8,255 nucleotides of DNA from JAJBWD01 sp041670885 (GTDB lineage: Bacteria > Bacillota > Clostridia > Clostridiales > Clostridiaceae), in NCBI GenBank assembly GCA_041670885.1, contig JBAXYJ010000128.1, forward strand, positions 1 through 8,255, in the 5' to 3' direction. Position 1 is the first letter of the stretch, and each line of letters opens with the position of its first letter. Positions 1 to 5,860 of this stretch are shown here, piece after piece. The notes beneath the pieces are model-generated. The model saw nothing but the letters and a program-made list of their open reading frames with translations. It had not been told where the DNA came from and did not search any database. The position numbers and the translations under genes are program-made.

Positions 1-128
1 ACTTGAGTAGTATTAGTAATGATATGAAAAAGAACACTATGAATAAGGAATGAAACATAAAAGCATATGGATTATTATGTAATGTAGTAATTTATAACTT
101 TTTATAAGTTTTCAGTAACGGTGAAAGT

Positions 129-887
129 ATGGAGCCTAGCGTAAGGGTTATGAACCGAACATTTGATATTATAGAAATTTTATCTAAAGCTGAAAATCCA
201 ATGAATTTAACTGAAATATCAAAAGACACAGGAATAAGTAAGTCTACTGTATATAGGTTATTACAAGCAATGAATTCCAGGCATTATGTGGAGAAGGATA
301 AGAATAGCTGCTATACAATAGGGATTAAACTGGTGGAAGTAGTCAGCTATCATATTAATGGATTGGAACTTCAGACAGAATCAAAACCTTTCTTATCTGA
401 ACTGCGGTCTGAATTAAACTTAACAGTACATTTAGGAATATTAGATGCCCATGAAGTAATTTATGTTGAAAAACTGGATTTATATCCAACCACATTACTT
501 TATTCTCAAATTGGGTACAGGTCCCCCGCATATTGTTCATCTCTGGGAAAATGTCTGCTTTCTTGTCTGTCAGGAGAGGAACTTGATGAAGCACTTTACA
601 ACTGTGATTTTGAGAAGTTTACTAAAAACACCATTACGGATATACAGGATTTTAAGCAGCATTTAAAGCTTGTAAGAAAGCAGGGATGGGCAATGGATGA
701 TGAAGAATATATTATAGGACATAGATGTGTTGGCGCACCTATATATGATTATAGTGGAGATGCCATAGCCTCAATCAGTGCAAGTGGACATGTAGCTCAA
801 ATTTCAAATGAAAAATTGCCTCTTATTATTGAACAGGTTAAAGAAGCTGCCAATCGAATATCTAAACGAATGGGATATATAGAATAA
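129..887 (+). CDS. IclR-family transcriptional regulator
   Basis: Cytosolic DNA-binding regulator of 252 residues, the usual IclR length (about 250). Residues 1-64 form the winged helix-turn-helix: the N-terminal SVRVMNRTFDIIEIL helix, the HTH around NLTEISKDTGISKSTVYRLLQAM (26-48), and a wing ending near CYTIGIKL. Residues about 80-250 match the IclR effector-binding domain, with YCSSLGKCLLS (135-145) at the conserved 'LGKALLA' position and GWAMDDEEYIIGHRCVGAPIYD (186-207) as the typical ligand-domain signature. The start at 129 has only a weak GGTGA site (120-124) four bases upstream; the ATG at 150 is an alternative but would remove the first family-conserved residues. The gene converges on the FIST-aldehyde dehydrogenase operon, which makes that operon its likeliest target, probably in response to a small organic acid or related metabolite. 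The ligand and the sign of regulation cannot be read from the sequence. Confidence 0.93.
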   Translation: MEPSVRVMNRTFDIIEILSKAENPMNLTEISKDTGISKSTVYRLLQAMNSRHYVEKDKNSCYTIGIKLVEVVSYHINGLELQTESKPFLSELRSELNLTVHLGILDAHEVIYVEKLDLYPTTLLYSQIGYRSPAYCSSLGKCLLSCLSGEELDEALYNCDFEKFTKNTITDIQDFKQHLKLVRKQGWAMDDEEYIIGHRCVGAPIYDYSGDAIASISASGHVAQISNEKLPLIIEQVKEAANRISKRMGYIE

Positions 888-926
888 AAATAAGGGGAGC
901 TTAAATTTAAGCTCCCCTTATTTTTA
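885..926. terminator. Bidirectional terminator, 42-bp perfect palindrome between convergent genes
   Basis: A perfect inverted repeat is centred between 905 and 906. Each arm is TAAAAATAAGGGGAGC plus TTAAA, with AAGGGGAGC as the GC-bearing core. The A-run on one side and T-run on the other give a U-tract after the hairpin on either strand. The outermost three bases of each arm are the stop codons: TAA of the IclR gene (885-887) and the reverse-strand TAA of the aldehyde dehydrogenase gene (924-926). Confidence 0.92.
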
Positions 927-2357
927 CAGAATATTTTTTAATACTATTGATTTTGTTCGTGTCATTTCATTAAAGGTACTCATAACGCCTTCTGTTCCGA
1001 TACCTGAAAATTTATAACCTCCAAAAGGCATTTCAAAACTCCTGAAGAAGCTGGCTCCATTGATGACTGAACCACCGCATTCTAATGCATTAGCGACGCA
1101 GAATGCTTTTTTAATGTCCTTTGTAAATACACAGCCGCATAAACCAAATTTAGAACTGTTAGCAATTTCGATTGCTTCTTCAATTGTATCAAATGGAATT
1201 ATAGGGACAACAGGGCCGAAAATTTCCATGTCTGTTGAAACATCAGCAGTTTTAGGTACATCTACTATTACTGTAGGATCATAAAAAGCACCTTTTCTAT
1301 TTCCGCCTAAAATGATTTTTCCTCCTTGTGATGCAGTAAGATTTACCTGATCTTCAACTTTAATTGCAGCTCTTTCACTGATCAAACAGCCTAATTCAGA
1401 AGTTTCATCAGATGGCATTCCAAGTTTTAGCTTACTGATTTTTTCTACAGCTTTTTTAGCAAATTCAGAAGCGATGCTTTTATGAACTAAAAAACGTTTA
1501 GAAGCACAGCATACTTGTCCGGTATTATACATACGTCCCCAGATTAATTCATCTGCAGCTAAATCAATATCTGCATCATCTAAAACTATGAAAGCATCAT
1601 TTCCGCCTAATTCCAAAGCTACATGAGTAAGGTTTTCTGCACATGCTCTTGCAGTTTCTATCCCAACTTCTGTAGAACCTGTTAATGTTACTAAATGTAC
1701 ATCAGGATTAGAACAAAGCCAGCTGCCCACTGTAGAACCACGGCCTGTAACTATTTCTATGGCACCTGGAGTTACTCCCGATACTGCCATAAGCTTTGTC
1801 AATTTGCATAAGGTCAGAGGGTTATCAGTAGAGGGCTTTATGATAGCTGCATTACCGGAAAGCAGAGCAGGTGCTACCTTTTGATCATATAAATCACAGG
1901 GAAAGTTAAAGGGAATAATACAAGCAACTACTCCTATAGGCTCTCTTTGAGTAAAAAGTATATTTTTGTCCTGACCGGCTTCTAATCCGGCAGGAACAAC
2001 GCTGCCATACAGATGTTTAGCCTTTTCGCAAAATGCATCGAAAGCAATTGGAATGTTTCCAATTTCAGCTCTGGCTTCTTTAATCGGTTTTCCGGTTTCA
2101 TCAGATAATGTTCTGGCTAAATCTTCCTTGTTTTCTAAAACAAGACCAATAAATTTCTTCATTATTTCCACTTTTTCATATACAGGAACTTTAGCCCATA
2201 TTTTTTGACCTGATTTAGCAGCAGCTACAGCAGTATTTATATCTTCCTTAGTAGCTGCCGGAACAGTATCTATAAGTTCACCGGTAGCCGGGTTTATAAT
2301 TTTTAGAACTTGGCCATCAGAAGAATTAACAGTTTCCCCATTAATAATCATTTTCAT
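924..2357 (-). CDS. NAD(P)-dependent aldehyde dehydrogenase (ALDH superfamily)
   Basis: Soluble enzyme of 477 residues, normal for the family, that oxidises an aldehyde to the acid. Numbering is from the chosen start. Visible signatures are the PFNFP motif with the oxyanion-hole Asn151, the cofactor Lys174 in IIKPST, the TGSTEVG nucleotide loop (226-232), the general base Glu249 in ELGGND, the nucleophile Cys283 in GQVCCASKR, and EIFGPV near 378. The residue after KPS is Thr177 rather than the Glu typical of NAD-specific enzymes, which hints at NADP or dual use. The start was moved five codons inside the longest frame: the outer ATG at 2372 overlaps the GGAGGA site (2365-2370), whereas the ATG at 2357 lies seven bases after it. 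It is second in an operon, 47 bases after the FIST gene. The substrate is unknown; a semialdehyde or amino-acid-derived aldehyde is plausible but only inferred. Confidence 0.95.
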   Translation of the reverse strand: MKMIINGETVNSSDGQVLKIINPATGELIDTVPAATKEDINTAVAAAKSGQKIWAKVPVYEKVEIMKKFIGLVLENKEDLARTLSDETGKPIKEARAEIGNIPIAFDAFCEKAKHLYGSVVPAGLEAGQDKNILFTQREPIGVVACIIPFNFPCDLYDQKVAPALLSGNAAIIKPSTDNPLTLCKLTKLMAVSGVTPGAIEIVTGRGSTVGSWLCSNPDVHLVTLTGSTEVGIETARACAENLTHVALELGGNDAFIVLDDADIDLAADELIWGRMYNTGQVCCASKRFLVHKSIASEFAKKAVEKISKLKLGMPSDETSELGCLISERAAIKVEDQVNLTASQGGKIILGGNRKGAFYDPTVIVDVPKTADVSTDMEIFGPVVPIIPFDTIEEAIEIANSSKFGLCGCVFTKDIKKAFCVANALECGGSVINGASFFRSFEMPFGGYKFSGIGTEGVMSTFNEMTRTKSIVLKNIL

Positions 2358-2404
2358 AATAGATTCCTCCATTCAATTTCAAATTTTAAAATTATTATTC
2401 ACAT

Positions 2405-3571
2405 TTACTTTGAAAATCCAGTGAAGGAAAGCATCAACCCACCGCAGGTATTATTATTATCGCTTTCAAAACCATATTCACCAAATGTAAATTCTACAAT
2501 AAAAGGTATATCACCGGCAGCATCTTTAATAGATTTTGCTGCTTCATCTATTCTGTCACCTATACCGGCACGACGGCCGCCGCAGTGTACAAGATGAAAT
2601 GCTACCGGAGGTTTGTCCATCTTATTAATAAGTGCTTTCACTGTTTCACCAGTTGAAGATATTAATTCATCAACAGTAGCTTCCATACGGATTATGCAAG
2701 TCTTTTCAGCTAAGTTATTTCCAACTCCAATTGAAAAATCATCATTTCCACTCATTGGATGACGAATTGCTGTTAAATCACCTAAGCGATCTTTTACTCC
2801 AAGAGGAGAGGTTACACTTGCTGCAAGCAAATTTCCGCCTTTAATGGCATTTATGTCAGCATGAGTCCAAGAAGCATATTTTTTTAGAGCAGGAACGCCA
2901 TCAATCTCAGCTAATGTACGATTTCCCTTAACTTTAGTTATTACACCAAAATCTTCAGTTTCTCTGTAAGCGCCGGTAAATAAATTAGTCATCTCTAAAT
3001 CCCCATAGAAAAATGCAGCAGCAGCACCGTCTGAAAATTCCTTGCTATTTGTATATAGCTTCCAATTTCCGGAAATACTGTTATCAGCAGCACTTCCTCC
3101 AAAGAAAGGAACTCTTCCAATTACAGAACTAATTCCTTTTAAATAAAATTCTTCTTCAGCAGGAGATGCTTCCATATAAAAGAACTTTGGAGCACAAGCT
3201 TTGCCGGCAGCTTTCATAGCCTGAGAAGCAATTATTTTGCCATCTTCAAAAGGAGATTTTCCTCTTTCTATAGCAGCTATCCCAACTTCCATATCTGGAT
3301 TTGATACAGCCATAACACCTACAAAACCATCTTTTGAACTTATAAAACCTTTAGATGTTATAATACCGGTAAAGGATGTATTACCGATTAAGGGAATACC
3401 GGGCAATTCTTCTGCAACACCAGCAAGCATTTCTTCCTGATTATAATCACAGCTGCTGTAAACAAATGCCATTTTTATAGCATCCAATCCTGTCTTTGCG
3501 TTAGATGCAGCCTCTTTTCCTGCAGTTTTAGCACAAGCAGATATGCTTGATCCAACATTTACTTTTAACAT
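2405..3571 (-). CDS. FIST N- and C-domain protein (putative small-ligand sensor)
   Basis: A 388-residue cytosolic protein without signal peptide or membrane segment. It matches a stand-alone FIST protein. The N-terminal FIST domain (about 25-210) contains GIPLIGNTSFTGIIT (58-72) and the hallmark FFGGSAADN (156-164). The C-terminal FIST_C domain (about 225-385) ends with HCGGRRAGIGDRIDEA (329-344), FGEYGF (363-368), and a conserved-type N-N-T before the last strand (372-375). FIST domains are established as predicted ligand-binding sensory modules, often encoded near amino-acid metabolism or transport genes. No output domain (kinase, GGDEF, MCP) is fused here, so it either acts through a partner or binds metabolite directly. 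The ATG at 3571 lies nine bases after AAGGAG (3581-3586); the in-frame TTG at 3580 abuts that site and is rejected. It is first gene of the operon with the aldehyde dehydrogenase. Confidence 0.88.
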   Translation of the reverse strand: MLKVNVGSSISACAKTAGKEAASNAKTGLDAIKMAFVYSSCDYNQEEMLAGVAEELPGIPLIGNTSFTGIITSKGFISSKDGFVGVMAVSNPDMEVGIAAIERGKSPFEDGKIIASQAMKAAGKACAPKFFYMEASPAEEEFYLKGISSVIGRVPFFGGSAADNSISGNWKLYTNSKEFSDGAAAAFFYGDLEMTNLFTGAYRETEDFGVITKVKGNRTLAEIDGVPALKKYASWTHADINAIKGGNLLAASVTSPLGVKDRLGDLTAIRHPMSGNDDFSIGVGNNLAEKTCIIRMEATVDELISSTGETVKALINKMDKPPVAFHLVHCGGRRAGIGDRIDEAAKSIKDAAGDIPFIVEFTFGEYGFESDNNNTCGGLMLSFTGFSK

Positions 3572-3628
3572 AAATATCAACTCCTTATATAATATTTAAA
3601 TTTTCTGAATTTCATAGCTGTTAATTCA

Positions 3629-3656
3629 ATTATAGAATGGTTACGTTATCATTCAA
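3629..3656 (-). promoter_or_regulatory. Sigma-A promoter of the FIST-aldehyde dehydrogenase operon
   Basis: Read on the minus strand, TTGAAT (3656-3651) is followed after 16 bases by a perfect TATAAT (3634-3629). Transcription would start near 3622, giving a leader of about 50 bases before the FIST start codon. The spacer is itself almost palindromic (see the separate entry), which suggests repressor control. Confidence 0.75.
3635..3654. promoter_or_regulatory. Imperfect palindrome filling the promoter spacer, candidate operator
   Basis: The 20-bp sequence GAATGGTTACGTTATCATTC is a dyad centred between 3644 and 3645. Eight of ten pairs are Watson-Crick, one is a G-T mismatch and one is T-T. 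It fills the interval between the -10 and -35 boxes of the FIST operon promoter and overlaps the end of the -35 box. A bound protein would block RNA polymerase. Which protein binds is unknown. Confidence 0.45.
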
Positions 3657-3683
3657 TGAGCATATTCCATACTATAAAACTAT

Positions 3684-3702
3684 TGTTCCACTGAGTGGAA
3701 CA
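3684..3702. promoter_or_regulatory. Perfect 19-bp palindrome, candidate IclR-type operator
   Basis: TGTTCCAC and GTGGAACA are perfect 8-bp arms around TGA. The GTTCCA/TGGAAC half-sites resemble the TTCC/GGAA half-sites common in IclR-family operators (family knowledge). The centre is about 70 bases upstream of the predicted FIST operon start and about 105 upstream of the riboswitch promoter start. That position suits an activator of the FIST operon or a roadblock. No T-tract follows on either strand, so it is not a terminator. Assignment to the IclR protein encoded at the other end of the cluster is inference. Confidence 0.55.
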
Positions 3703-3764
3703 GCAATAACCACGAATTTATATAATTCAAAAATTAACTGTTTTTAATATTTAAAATAAAAACG

Positions 3765-3793
3765 TTGCATGAATAAACCTATCATGATAAAAT
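3765..3793 (+). promoter_or_regulatory. Extended -10 promoter of the glycine riboswitch operon
   Basis: TTGCAT (3765-3770), a 17-base spacer, and TAAAAT (3788-3793) preceded by TG at 3785-3786 make an extended -10 sigma-A promoter. The transcript would begin around 3799-3801, just before the first riboswitch stem at 3811. A second TATAAT-like box at 3798-3803 has no -35 partner at normal distance. Confidence 0.65.
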
Positions 3794-3810
3794 ATACTAT
3801 AATTTAATAC

Positions 3811-3921
3811 TCTGAATGATGATGGCAGGATTAACCGCCACCGGACAGAACTCTGGAGAGACTCTATGCGAGCACCGAAGGGGAAAGCCGAAAGGCGAAA
3901 CTCTCAGGTAAAAGGACAGGG
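3811..3921 (+). promoter_or_regulatory. Glycine riboswitch, single aptamer with 5' ghost aptamer
   Basis: The full aptamer runs 3851-3921. The conserved signatures are GGAGAG (3855-3860), ACCGAAG (3874-3880), CGAAACTCTCAGG (3896-3908) and AGGACAG (3913-3919). Stem P1 pairs CTCTG (3851-3855) with CAGGG (3917-3921), including one G-U. The next stem pairs GAGAG (3856-3860) with CTCTC (3901-3905), and a GCC-GAAA-GGC tetraloop hairpin lies at 3887-3896. On the 5' side, 3811-3849 keeps only an outer stem TCTG/CAGA, a conserved-looking GGACAGA end (3843-3849), and one bulged hairpin TGGC(A)GG/CCGCCA (3823-3840). This looks like a tandem glycine riboswitch whose first aptamer has collapsed to a ghost. 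It senses free glycine and controls the following ACT/PFL-like operon. Confidence 0.9.
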
Positions 3922-3941
3922 ATAAATAAACATTTGTTTCC

Positions 3942-3970
3942 AGAGACTAAATTTATATTTAGTCTTTTTA
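3942..3970 (+). terminator. Riboswitch expression-platform terminator
   Basis: AGAGACTAAA-T (3942-3952) pairs with A-TTTAGTCTTT (3957-3967), with a four-base loop (3953-3956) and one G-U. Its 3' arm runs into a TTTTT-A-TTTT tract. It lies 20 bases after the aptamer and before the AAGGAGG site at 3979-3985. Its 5' base (3942-3945) can instead pair with the P1 5' strand of the riboswitch, so its formation probably depends on glycine binding. Confidence 0.78.
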
Positions 3971-3991
3971 TTTTACATAAGGAGGAATATT

Positions 3992-4261
3992 ATGAAAGCG
4001 GTTATTACAGTTATTGGAGAGGACAAAGTAGGTATTATAGCAAAGGTGACTAGTGTTTTGGCAGAAGACTGCATAAATGTTCTGGATATCAGCCAAACTA
4101 TACTGGATAATTATTTTACTATGATAATGATAACAGACATAAGTAAAATGAGCGTAAATTTCAAAGAACTTAATATTAAGCTGTCAGAGCTTGGTGCCAA
4201 AATCGGAGTAACAATTAAAATACAGCACCAGGATATATTTAATGCAATGCACAAAATTTAA
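3992..4261 (+). CDS. ACT-domain protein, UPF0237 family (GcvR-like ACT)
   Basis: An 89-residue stand-alone ACT domain, the usual UPF0237 length. The N-terminal AVITVIGEDKVGIIAKVTSVLAE (3-25) gives the first strand and helix, with the D-x-x-G-I turn typical of amino-acid binding ACT domains. NVLDISQTILDNYFTMIMITDIS (29-51) gives strands two and three, and a second helix and final strand complete the fold. ACT domains generally bind amino acids at dimer interfaces; this subtype resembles the ACT domains of GcvR, the regulator of glycine cleavage. AAGGAGG (3979-3985) precedes the ATG by six bases. It sits directly behind a glycine riboswitch and 18 bases before the PFL-like gene, a gene order common in Firmicutes. 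Glycine or a related amino acid is the likely ligand, and modulation of the neighbouring protein the likely role; both are inference. Confidence 0.9.
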   Translation: MKAVITVIGEDKVGIIAKVTSVLAEDCINVLDISQTILDNYFTMIMITDISKMSVNFKELNIKLSELGAKIGVTIKIQHQDIFNAMHKI

Positions 4262-4279
4262 ATATGGGAGATGATGATA

Positions 4280-5638
4280 TTGGGTTCATTTGCTAATGTA
4301 TTAGAAACAATAAAGATGATAGAAAAGGAAAATCTGGATATAAGAACAATAACTATGGGAATATCCCTTCTTGATTGCTGTGACTTTAATGGAAAGAAAT
4401 CAAGAGATAAGATATACGAAAAGATAACCAGATGTGCAGAAAACTTAGTAAAAGTTGGAGAAGAAATTGGTGTTAAGTATGGAATTCCTATAATAAATAA
4501 AAGGATATCAGTTACACCTATAGCTCTAATAGCTCAGTCCAGCAGTGATATAAGCTACGTAGAATATGCAAAAACCTTAGACAGAGCAGCAAAAGCAGTA
4601 GGTGTAAATTTCATTGGCGGATTCTCAGCGCTGGTTCAAAAAGGATTTACCAGAGGAGATAAAATACTTATAAATTCCATTCCTGAAGCACTAGCTGCAA
4701 CAGACAGAGTTTGCTCCTCTGTGAATATTGGAGATACAAGATCCGGTATAAATATGGATGCTGTAAAATTAATGGGCAAAATTATAAAAGACACTGCATA
4801 TATGACACGTGATAAGGAAAGTATAGGCTGTGCTAAATTGGTGGTTTTTGCAAATGCAGTTGAAGACAATCCATTTATGGCAGGGGCATTCCACGGAGCA
4901 GGTGAAGCAGAATGCGTAATTAATGTAGGGGTCAGCGGTCCTGGGGTTATTAAGGCAGCATTAGAGAAGGTAAAAGGTGAAAGCTTTGAAGTAGTATCTG
5001 AAACAATCAAAAAAACAGCATTTAAAATAACAAGAGCTGGACAGTTAGTTGGACAGGAAGCATCAAGAATGCTTAACGTTCCATTTGGAATTATTGATTT
5101 ATCATTAGCACCAACACCGGCTGTGGGAGACAGCGTTGCCAGGATATTAGAGGAAATAGGTATAAAAAACTGTGGAGGACACGGAACTACTGCAGCATTG
5201 GCACTATTAAATGATGCTGTTAAAAAGGGTGGAATTATGGCATCCTCTCATGTTGGAGGACTAAGCGGAGCATTTATTCCGGTAAGTGAAGATGAAGGGA
5301 TGATTGAGGCTGTAAGATCTGGAAGCATAAACATAGAAAAGCTGGAAGCTATGACCTGTGTCTGCTCAGTTGGACTTGATATGCTGGCAGTTCCAGGTGA
5401 TACACCAGAAACAACTTTGTCTGCAATAATAGCAGATGAAGCTGCAATTGGAGTTATTAATCACAAAACCACAGCAGTTAGAATAATCCCTGTATATGGG
5501 AAAACCTTAGGTGAAGAGGTAGAGTTTGGGGGACTTTTAGGAAGGGCTCCAATTATGGCAGTAAGCAAAGTAGACAGCTCTGATTTTATTAACAGGGGAG
5601 GAAGAATTCCTGCACCTGTTCACAGCTTTAAAAATTAA
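4280..5638 (+). CDS. PFL-like family protein, UPF0210 (DUF711)
   Basis: Cytosolic protein of 452 residues from the chosen start, close to the roughly 445 I recall for the family. Family stretches include DIRTITMGISLLDC (20-33), FIGGFSALVQKG (111-122), VCSSVNIG (144-151), FANAVEDNPFMAGAFHG (190-206), DLSLAPTPAVGDSVA (273-287), GGLSGAFIPVSEDEGMIEAV (326-345) and the C-terminal PAPVHSFKN. The name comes from a fold similar to pyruvate formate-lyase; no biochemical activity is established that I know of. The glycyl-radical motif (RVxG near the C-terminus) is absent, so radical catalysis of the PFL type is unlikely. Cys33, Cys145 and Cys362 lie in well-conserved stretches. ATGs at 4271 and 4274 sit zero and three bases after GGGAG (4266-4270), while TTG at 4280 has nine and fits the family's N-terminus. 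The start remains uncertain; the identification does not. Confidence 0.93.
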   Translation: MGSFANVLETIKMIEKENLDIRTITMGISLLDCCDFNGKKSRDKIYEKITRCAENLVKVGEEIGVKYGIPIINKRISVTPIALIAQSSSDISYVEYAKTLDRAAKAVGVNFIGGFSALVQKGFTRGDKILINSIPEALAATDRVCSSVNIGDTRSGINMDAVKLMGKIIKDTAYMTRDKESIGCAKLVVFANAVEDNPFMAGAFHGAGEAECVINVGVSGPGVIKAALEKVKGESFEVVSETIKKTAFKITRAGQLVGQEASRMLNVPFGIIDLSLAPTPAVGDSVARILEEIGIKNCGGHGTTAALALLNDAVKKGGIMASSHVGGLSGAFIPVSEDEGMIEAVRSGSINIEKLEAMTCVCSVGLDMLAVPGDTPETTLSAIIADEAAIGVINHKTTAVRIIPVYGKTLGEEVEFGGLLGRAPIMAVSKVDSSDFINRGGRIPAPVHSFKN

Positions 5639-5659
5639 CAATACCTTAATAATGAAGGT

Positions 5660-5749
5660 GTGAAAAGTCCATTCATTGCTATATTGATAGTTGCAGGTGC
5701 AATTTTAGCAACTATGGTATTAGTATATATAATAATATTATTTTTATAA
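5660..5749 (+). CDS. Possible 29-residue single-span membrane peptide
   Basis: A GTG-started frame encodes MKSPFIAILIVAGAILATMVLVYIIILFL: one Lys near the N-terminus, then an almost uninterrupted hydrophobic helix to the C-terminus. It lies between the PFL-like gene and its terminator, so it would be on the same transcript. Against it, the only ribosome-site-like bases (AAGG, 5655-5658) are one base from the GTG, which is too close, and AT-rich DNA readily produces hydrophobic frames. The frame is the same as that of the preceding gene and is open from its stop codon onward. No family is recognised. Confidence 0.27.
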   Translation: MKSPFIAILIVAGAILATMVLVYIIILFL

Positions 5750-5753
5750 ATTT

Positions 5754-5779
5754 ACTGCAGCTTAGCTGCAGTTTTTTTT
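5754..5779 (+). terminator. Rho-independent terminator of the ACT/PFL-like operon
   Basis: ACTGCAGC (5754-5761) and GCTGCAGT (5765-5772) form a perfect 8-bp stem around a TTA loop, followed by eight consecutive T residues (5772-5779). Confidence 0.92.
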
Positions 5780-5813
5780 ATTGGCATTTTTAAGTTATAA
5801 GTGGTGGAGGCGA

Positions 5814-5860
5814 TTAAATAAATATTTGTTAATTTTAACATTGACAAATATTTTATTTAA
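5814..5860. repeat. Nested AT-rich inverted repeats upstream of the arsR promoter
   Basis: The arm TTAAATAAATATTTGT (5814-5829) is the reverse complement of 5844-5860 apart from one extra base in the right arm. Inside it, TGTTAA-TT-TTAACA (5827-5840) is a second, perfect dyad. The right arm begins within the -35 box TTGACA (5841-5846) and runs into the promoter spacer, so a protein bound here, or a cruciform, could affect the promoter. The extreme AT content lowers the significance. Confidence 0.5.

Noticed and set aside
1..128. Promoter or operator for the IclR gene
   Set aside because: Only weak -10-like boxes (for example TATAAC near 93-98) with no matching -35 box, and no strong dyad; nothing here can be supported.
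355..666. Open frames on both strands inside the IclR gene
   Set aside because: They overlap a confidently identified regulator gene, have no ribosome site and resemble no family.
1060..1284. Plus-strand frame inside the aldehyde dehydrogenase gene
   Set aside because: Antisense shadow of conserved ALDH sequence, with no ribosome site and no recognisable protein.
2310..2597. Plus-strand frame across the ALDH-FIST junction
   Set aside because: It runs antisense through two real genes and their translation signals; its composition is not protein-like.
3237..3440. Plus-strand frame inside the FIST gene
   Set aside because: Antisense shadow without a start signal.
3684..3702. The 19-bp palindrome as a terminator
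   Set aside because: Neither strand has a T-tract after the hairpin and no gene ends nearby; an operator fits better.
4636..5010. Minus-strand frame of 124 codons inside the PFL-like gene
   Set aside because: It is fully antisense to a highly conserved family region and has no ribosome site.
4280..5638. PFL-like protein as a true glycyl-radical enzyme
   Set aside because: The C-terminus lacks the RVxG glycyl-radical motif and no activating radical-SAM gene is nearby in the window.
5801..5810. GTGGTGGAGG as a ribosome site of an undetected small gene
   Set aside because: No ATG, GTG or TTG follows at a usable distance before an in-frame stop; it may be chance or a relic.
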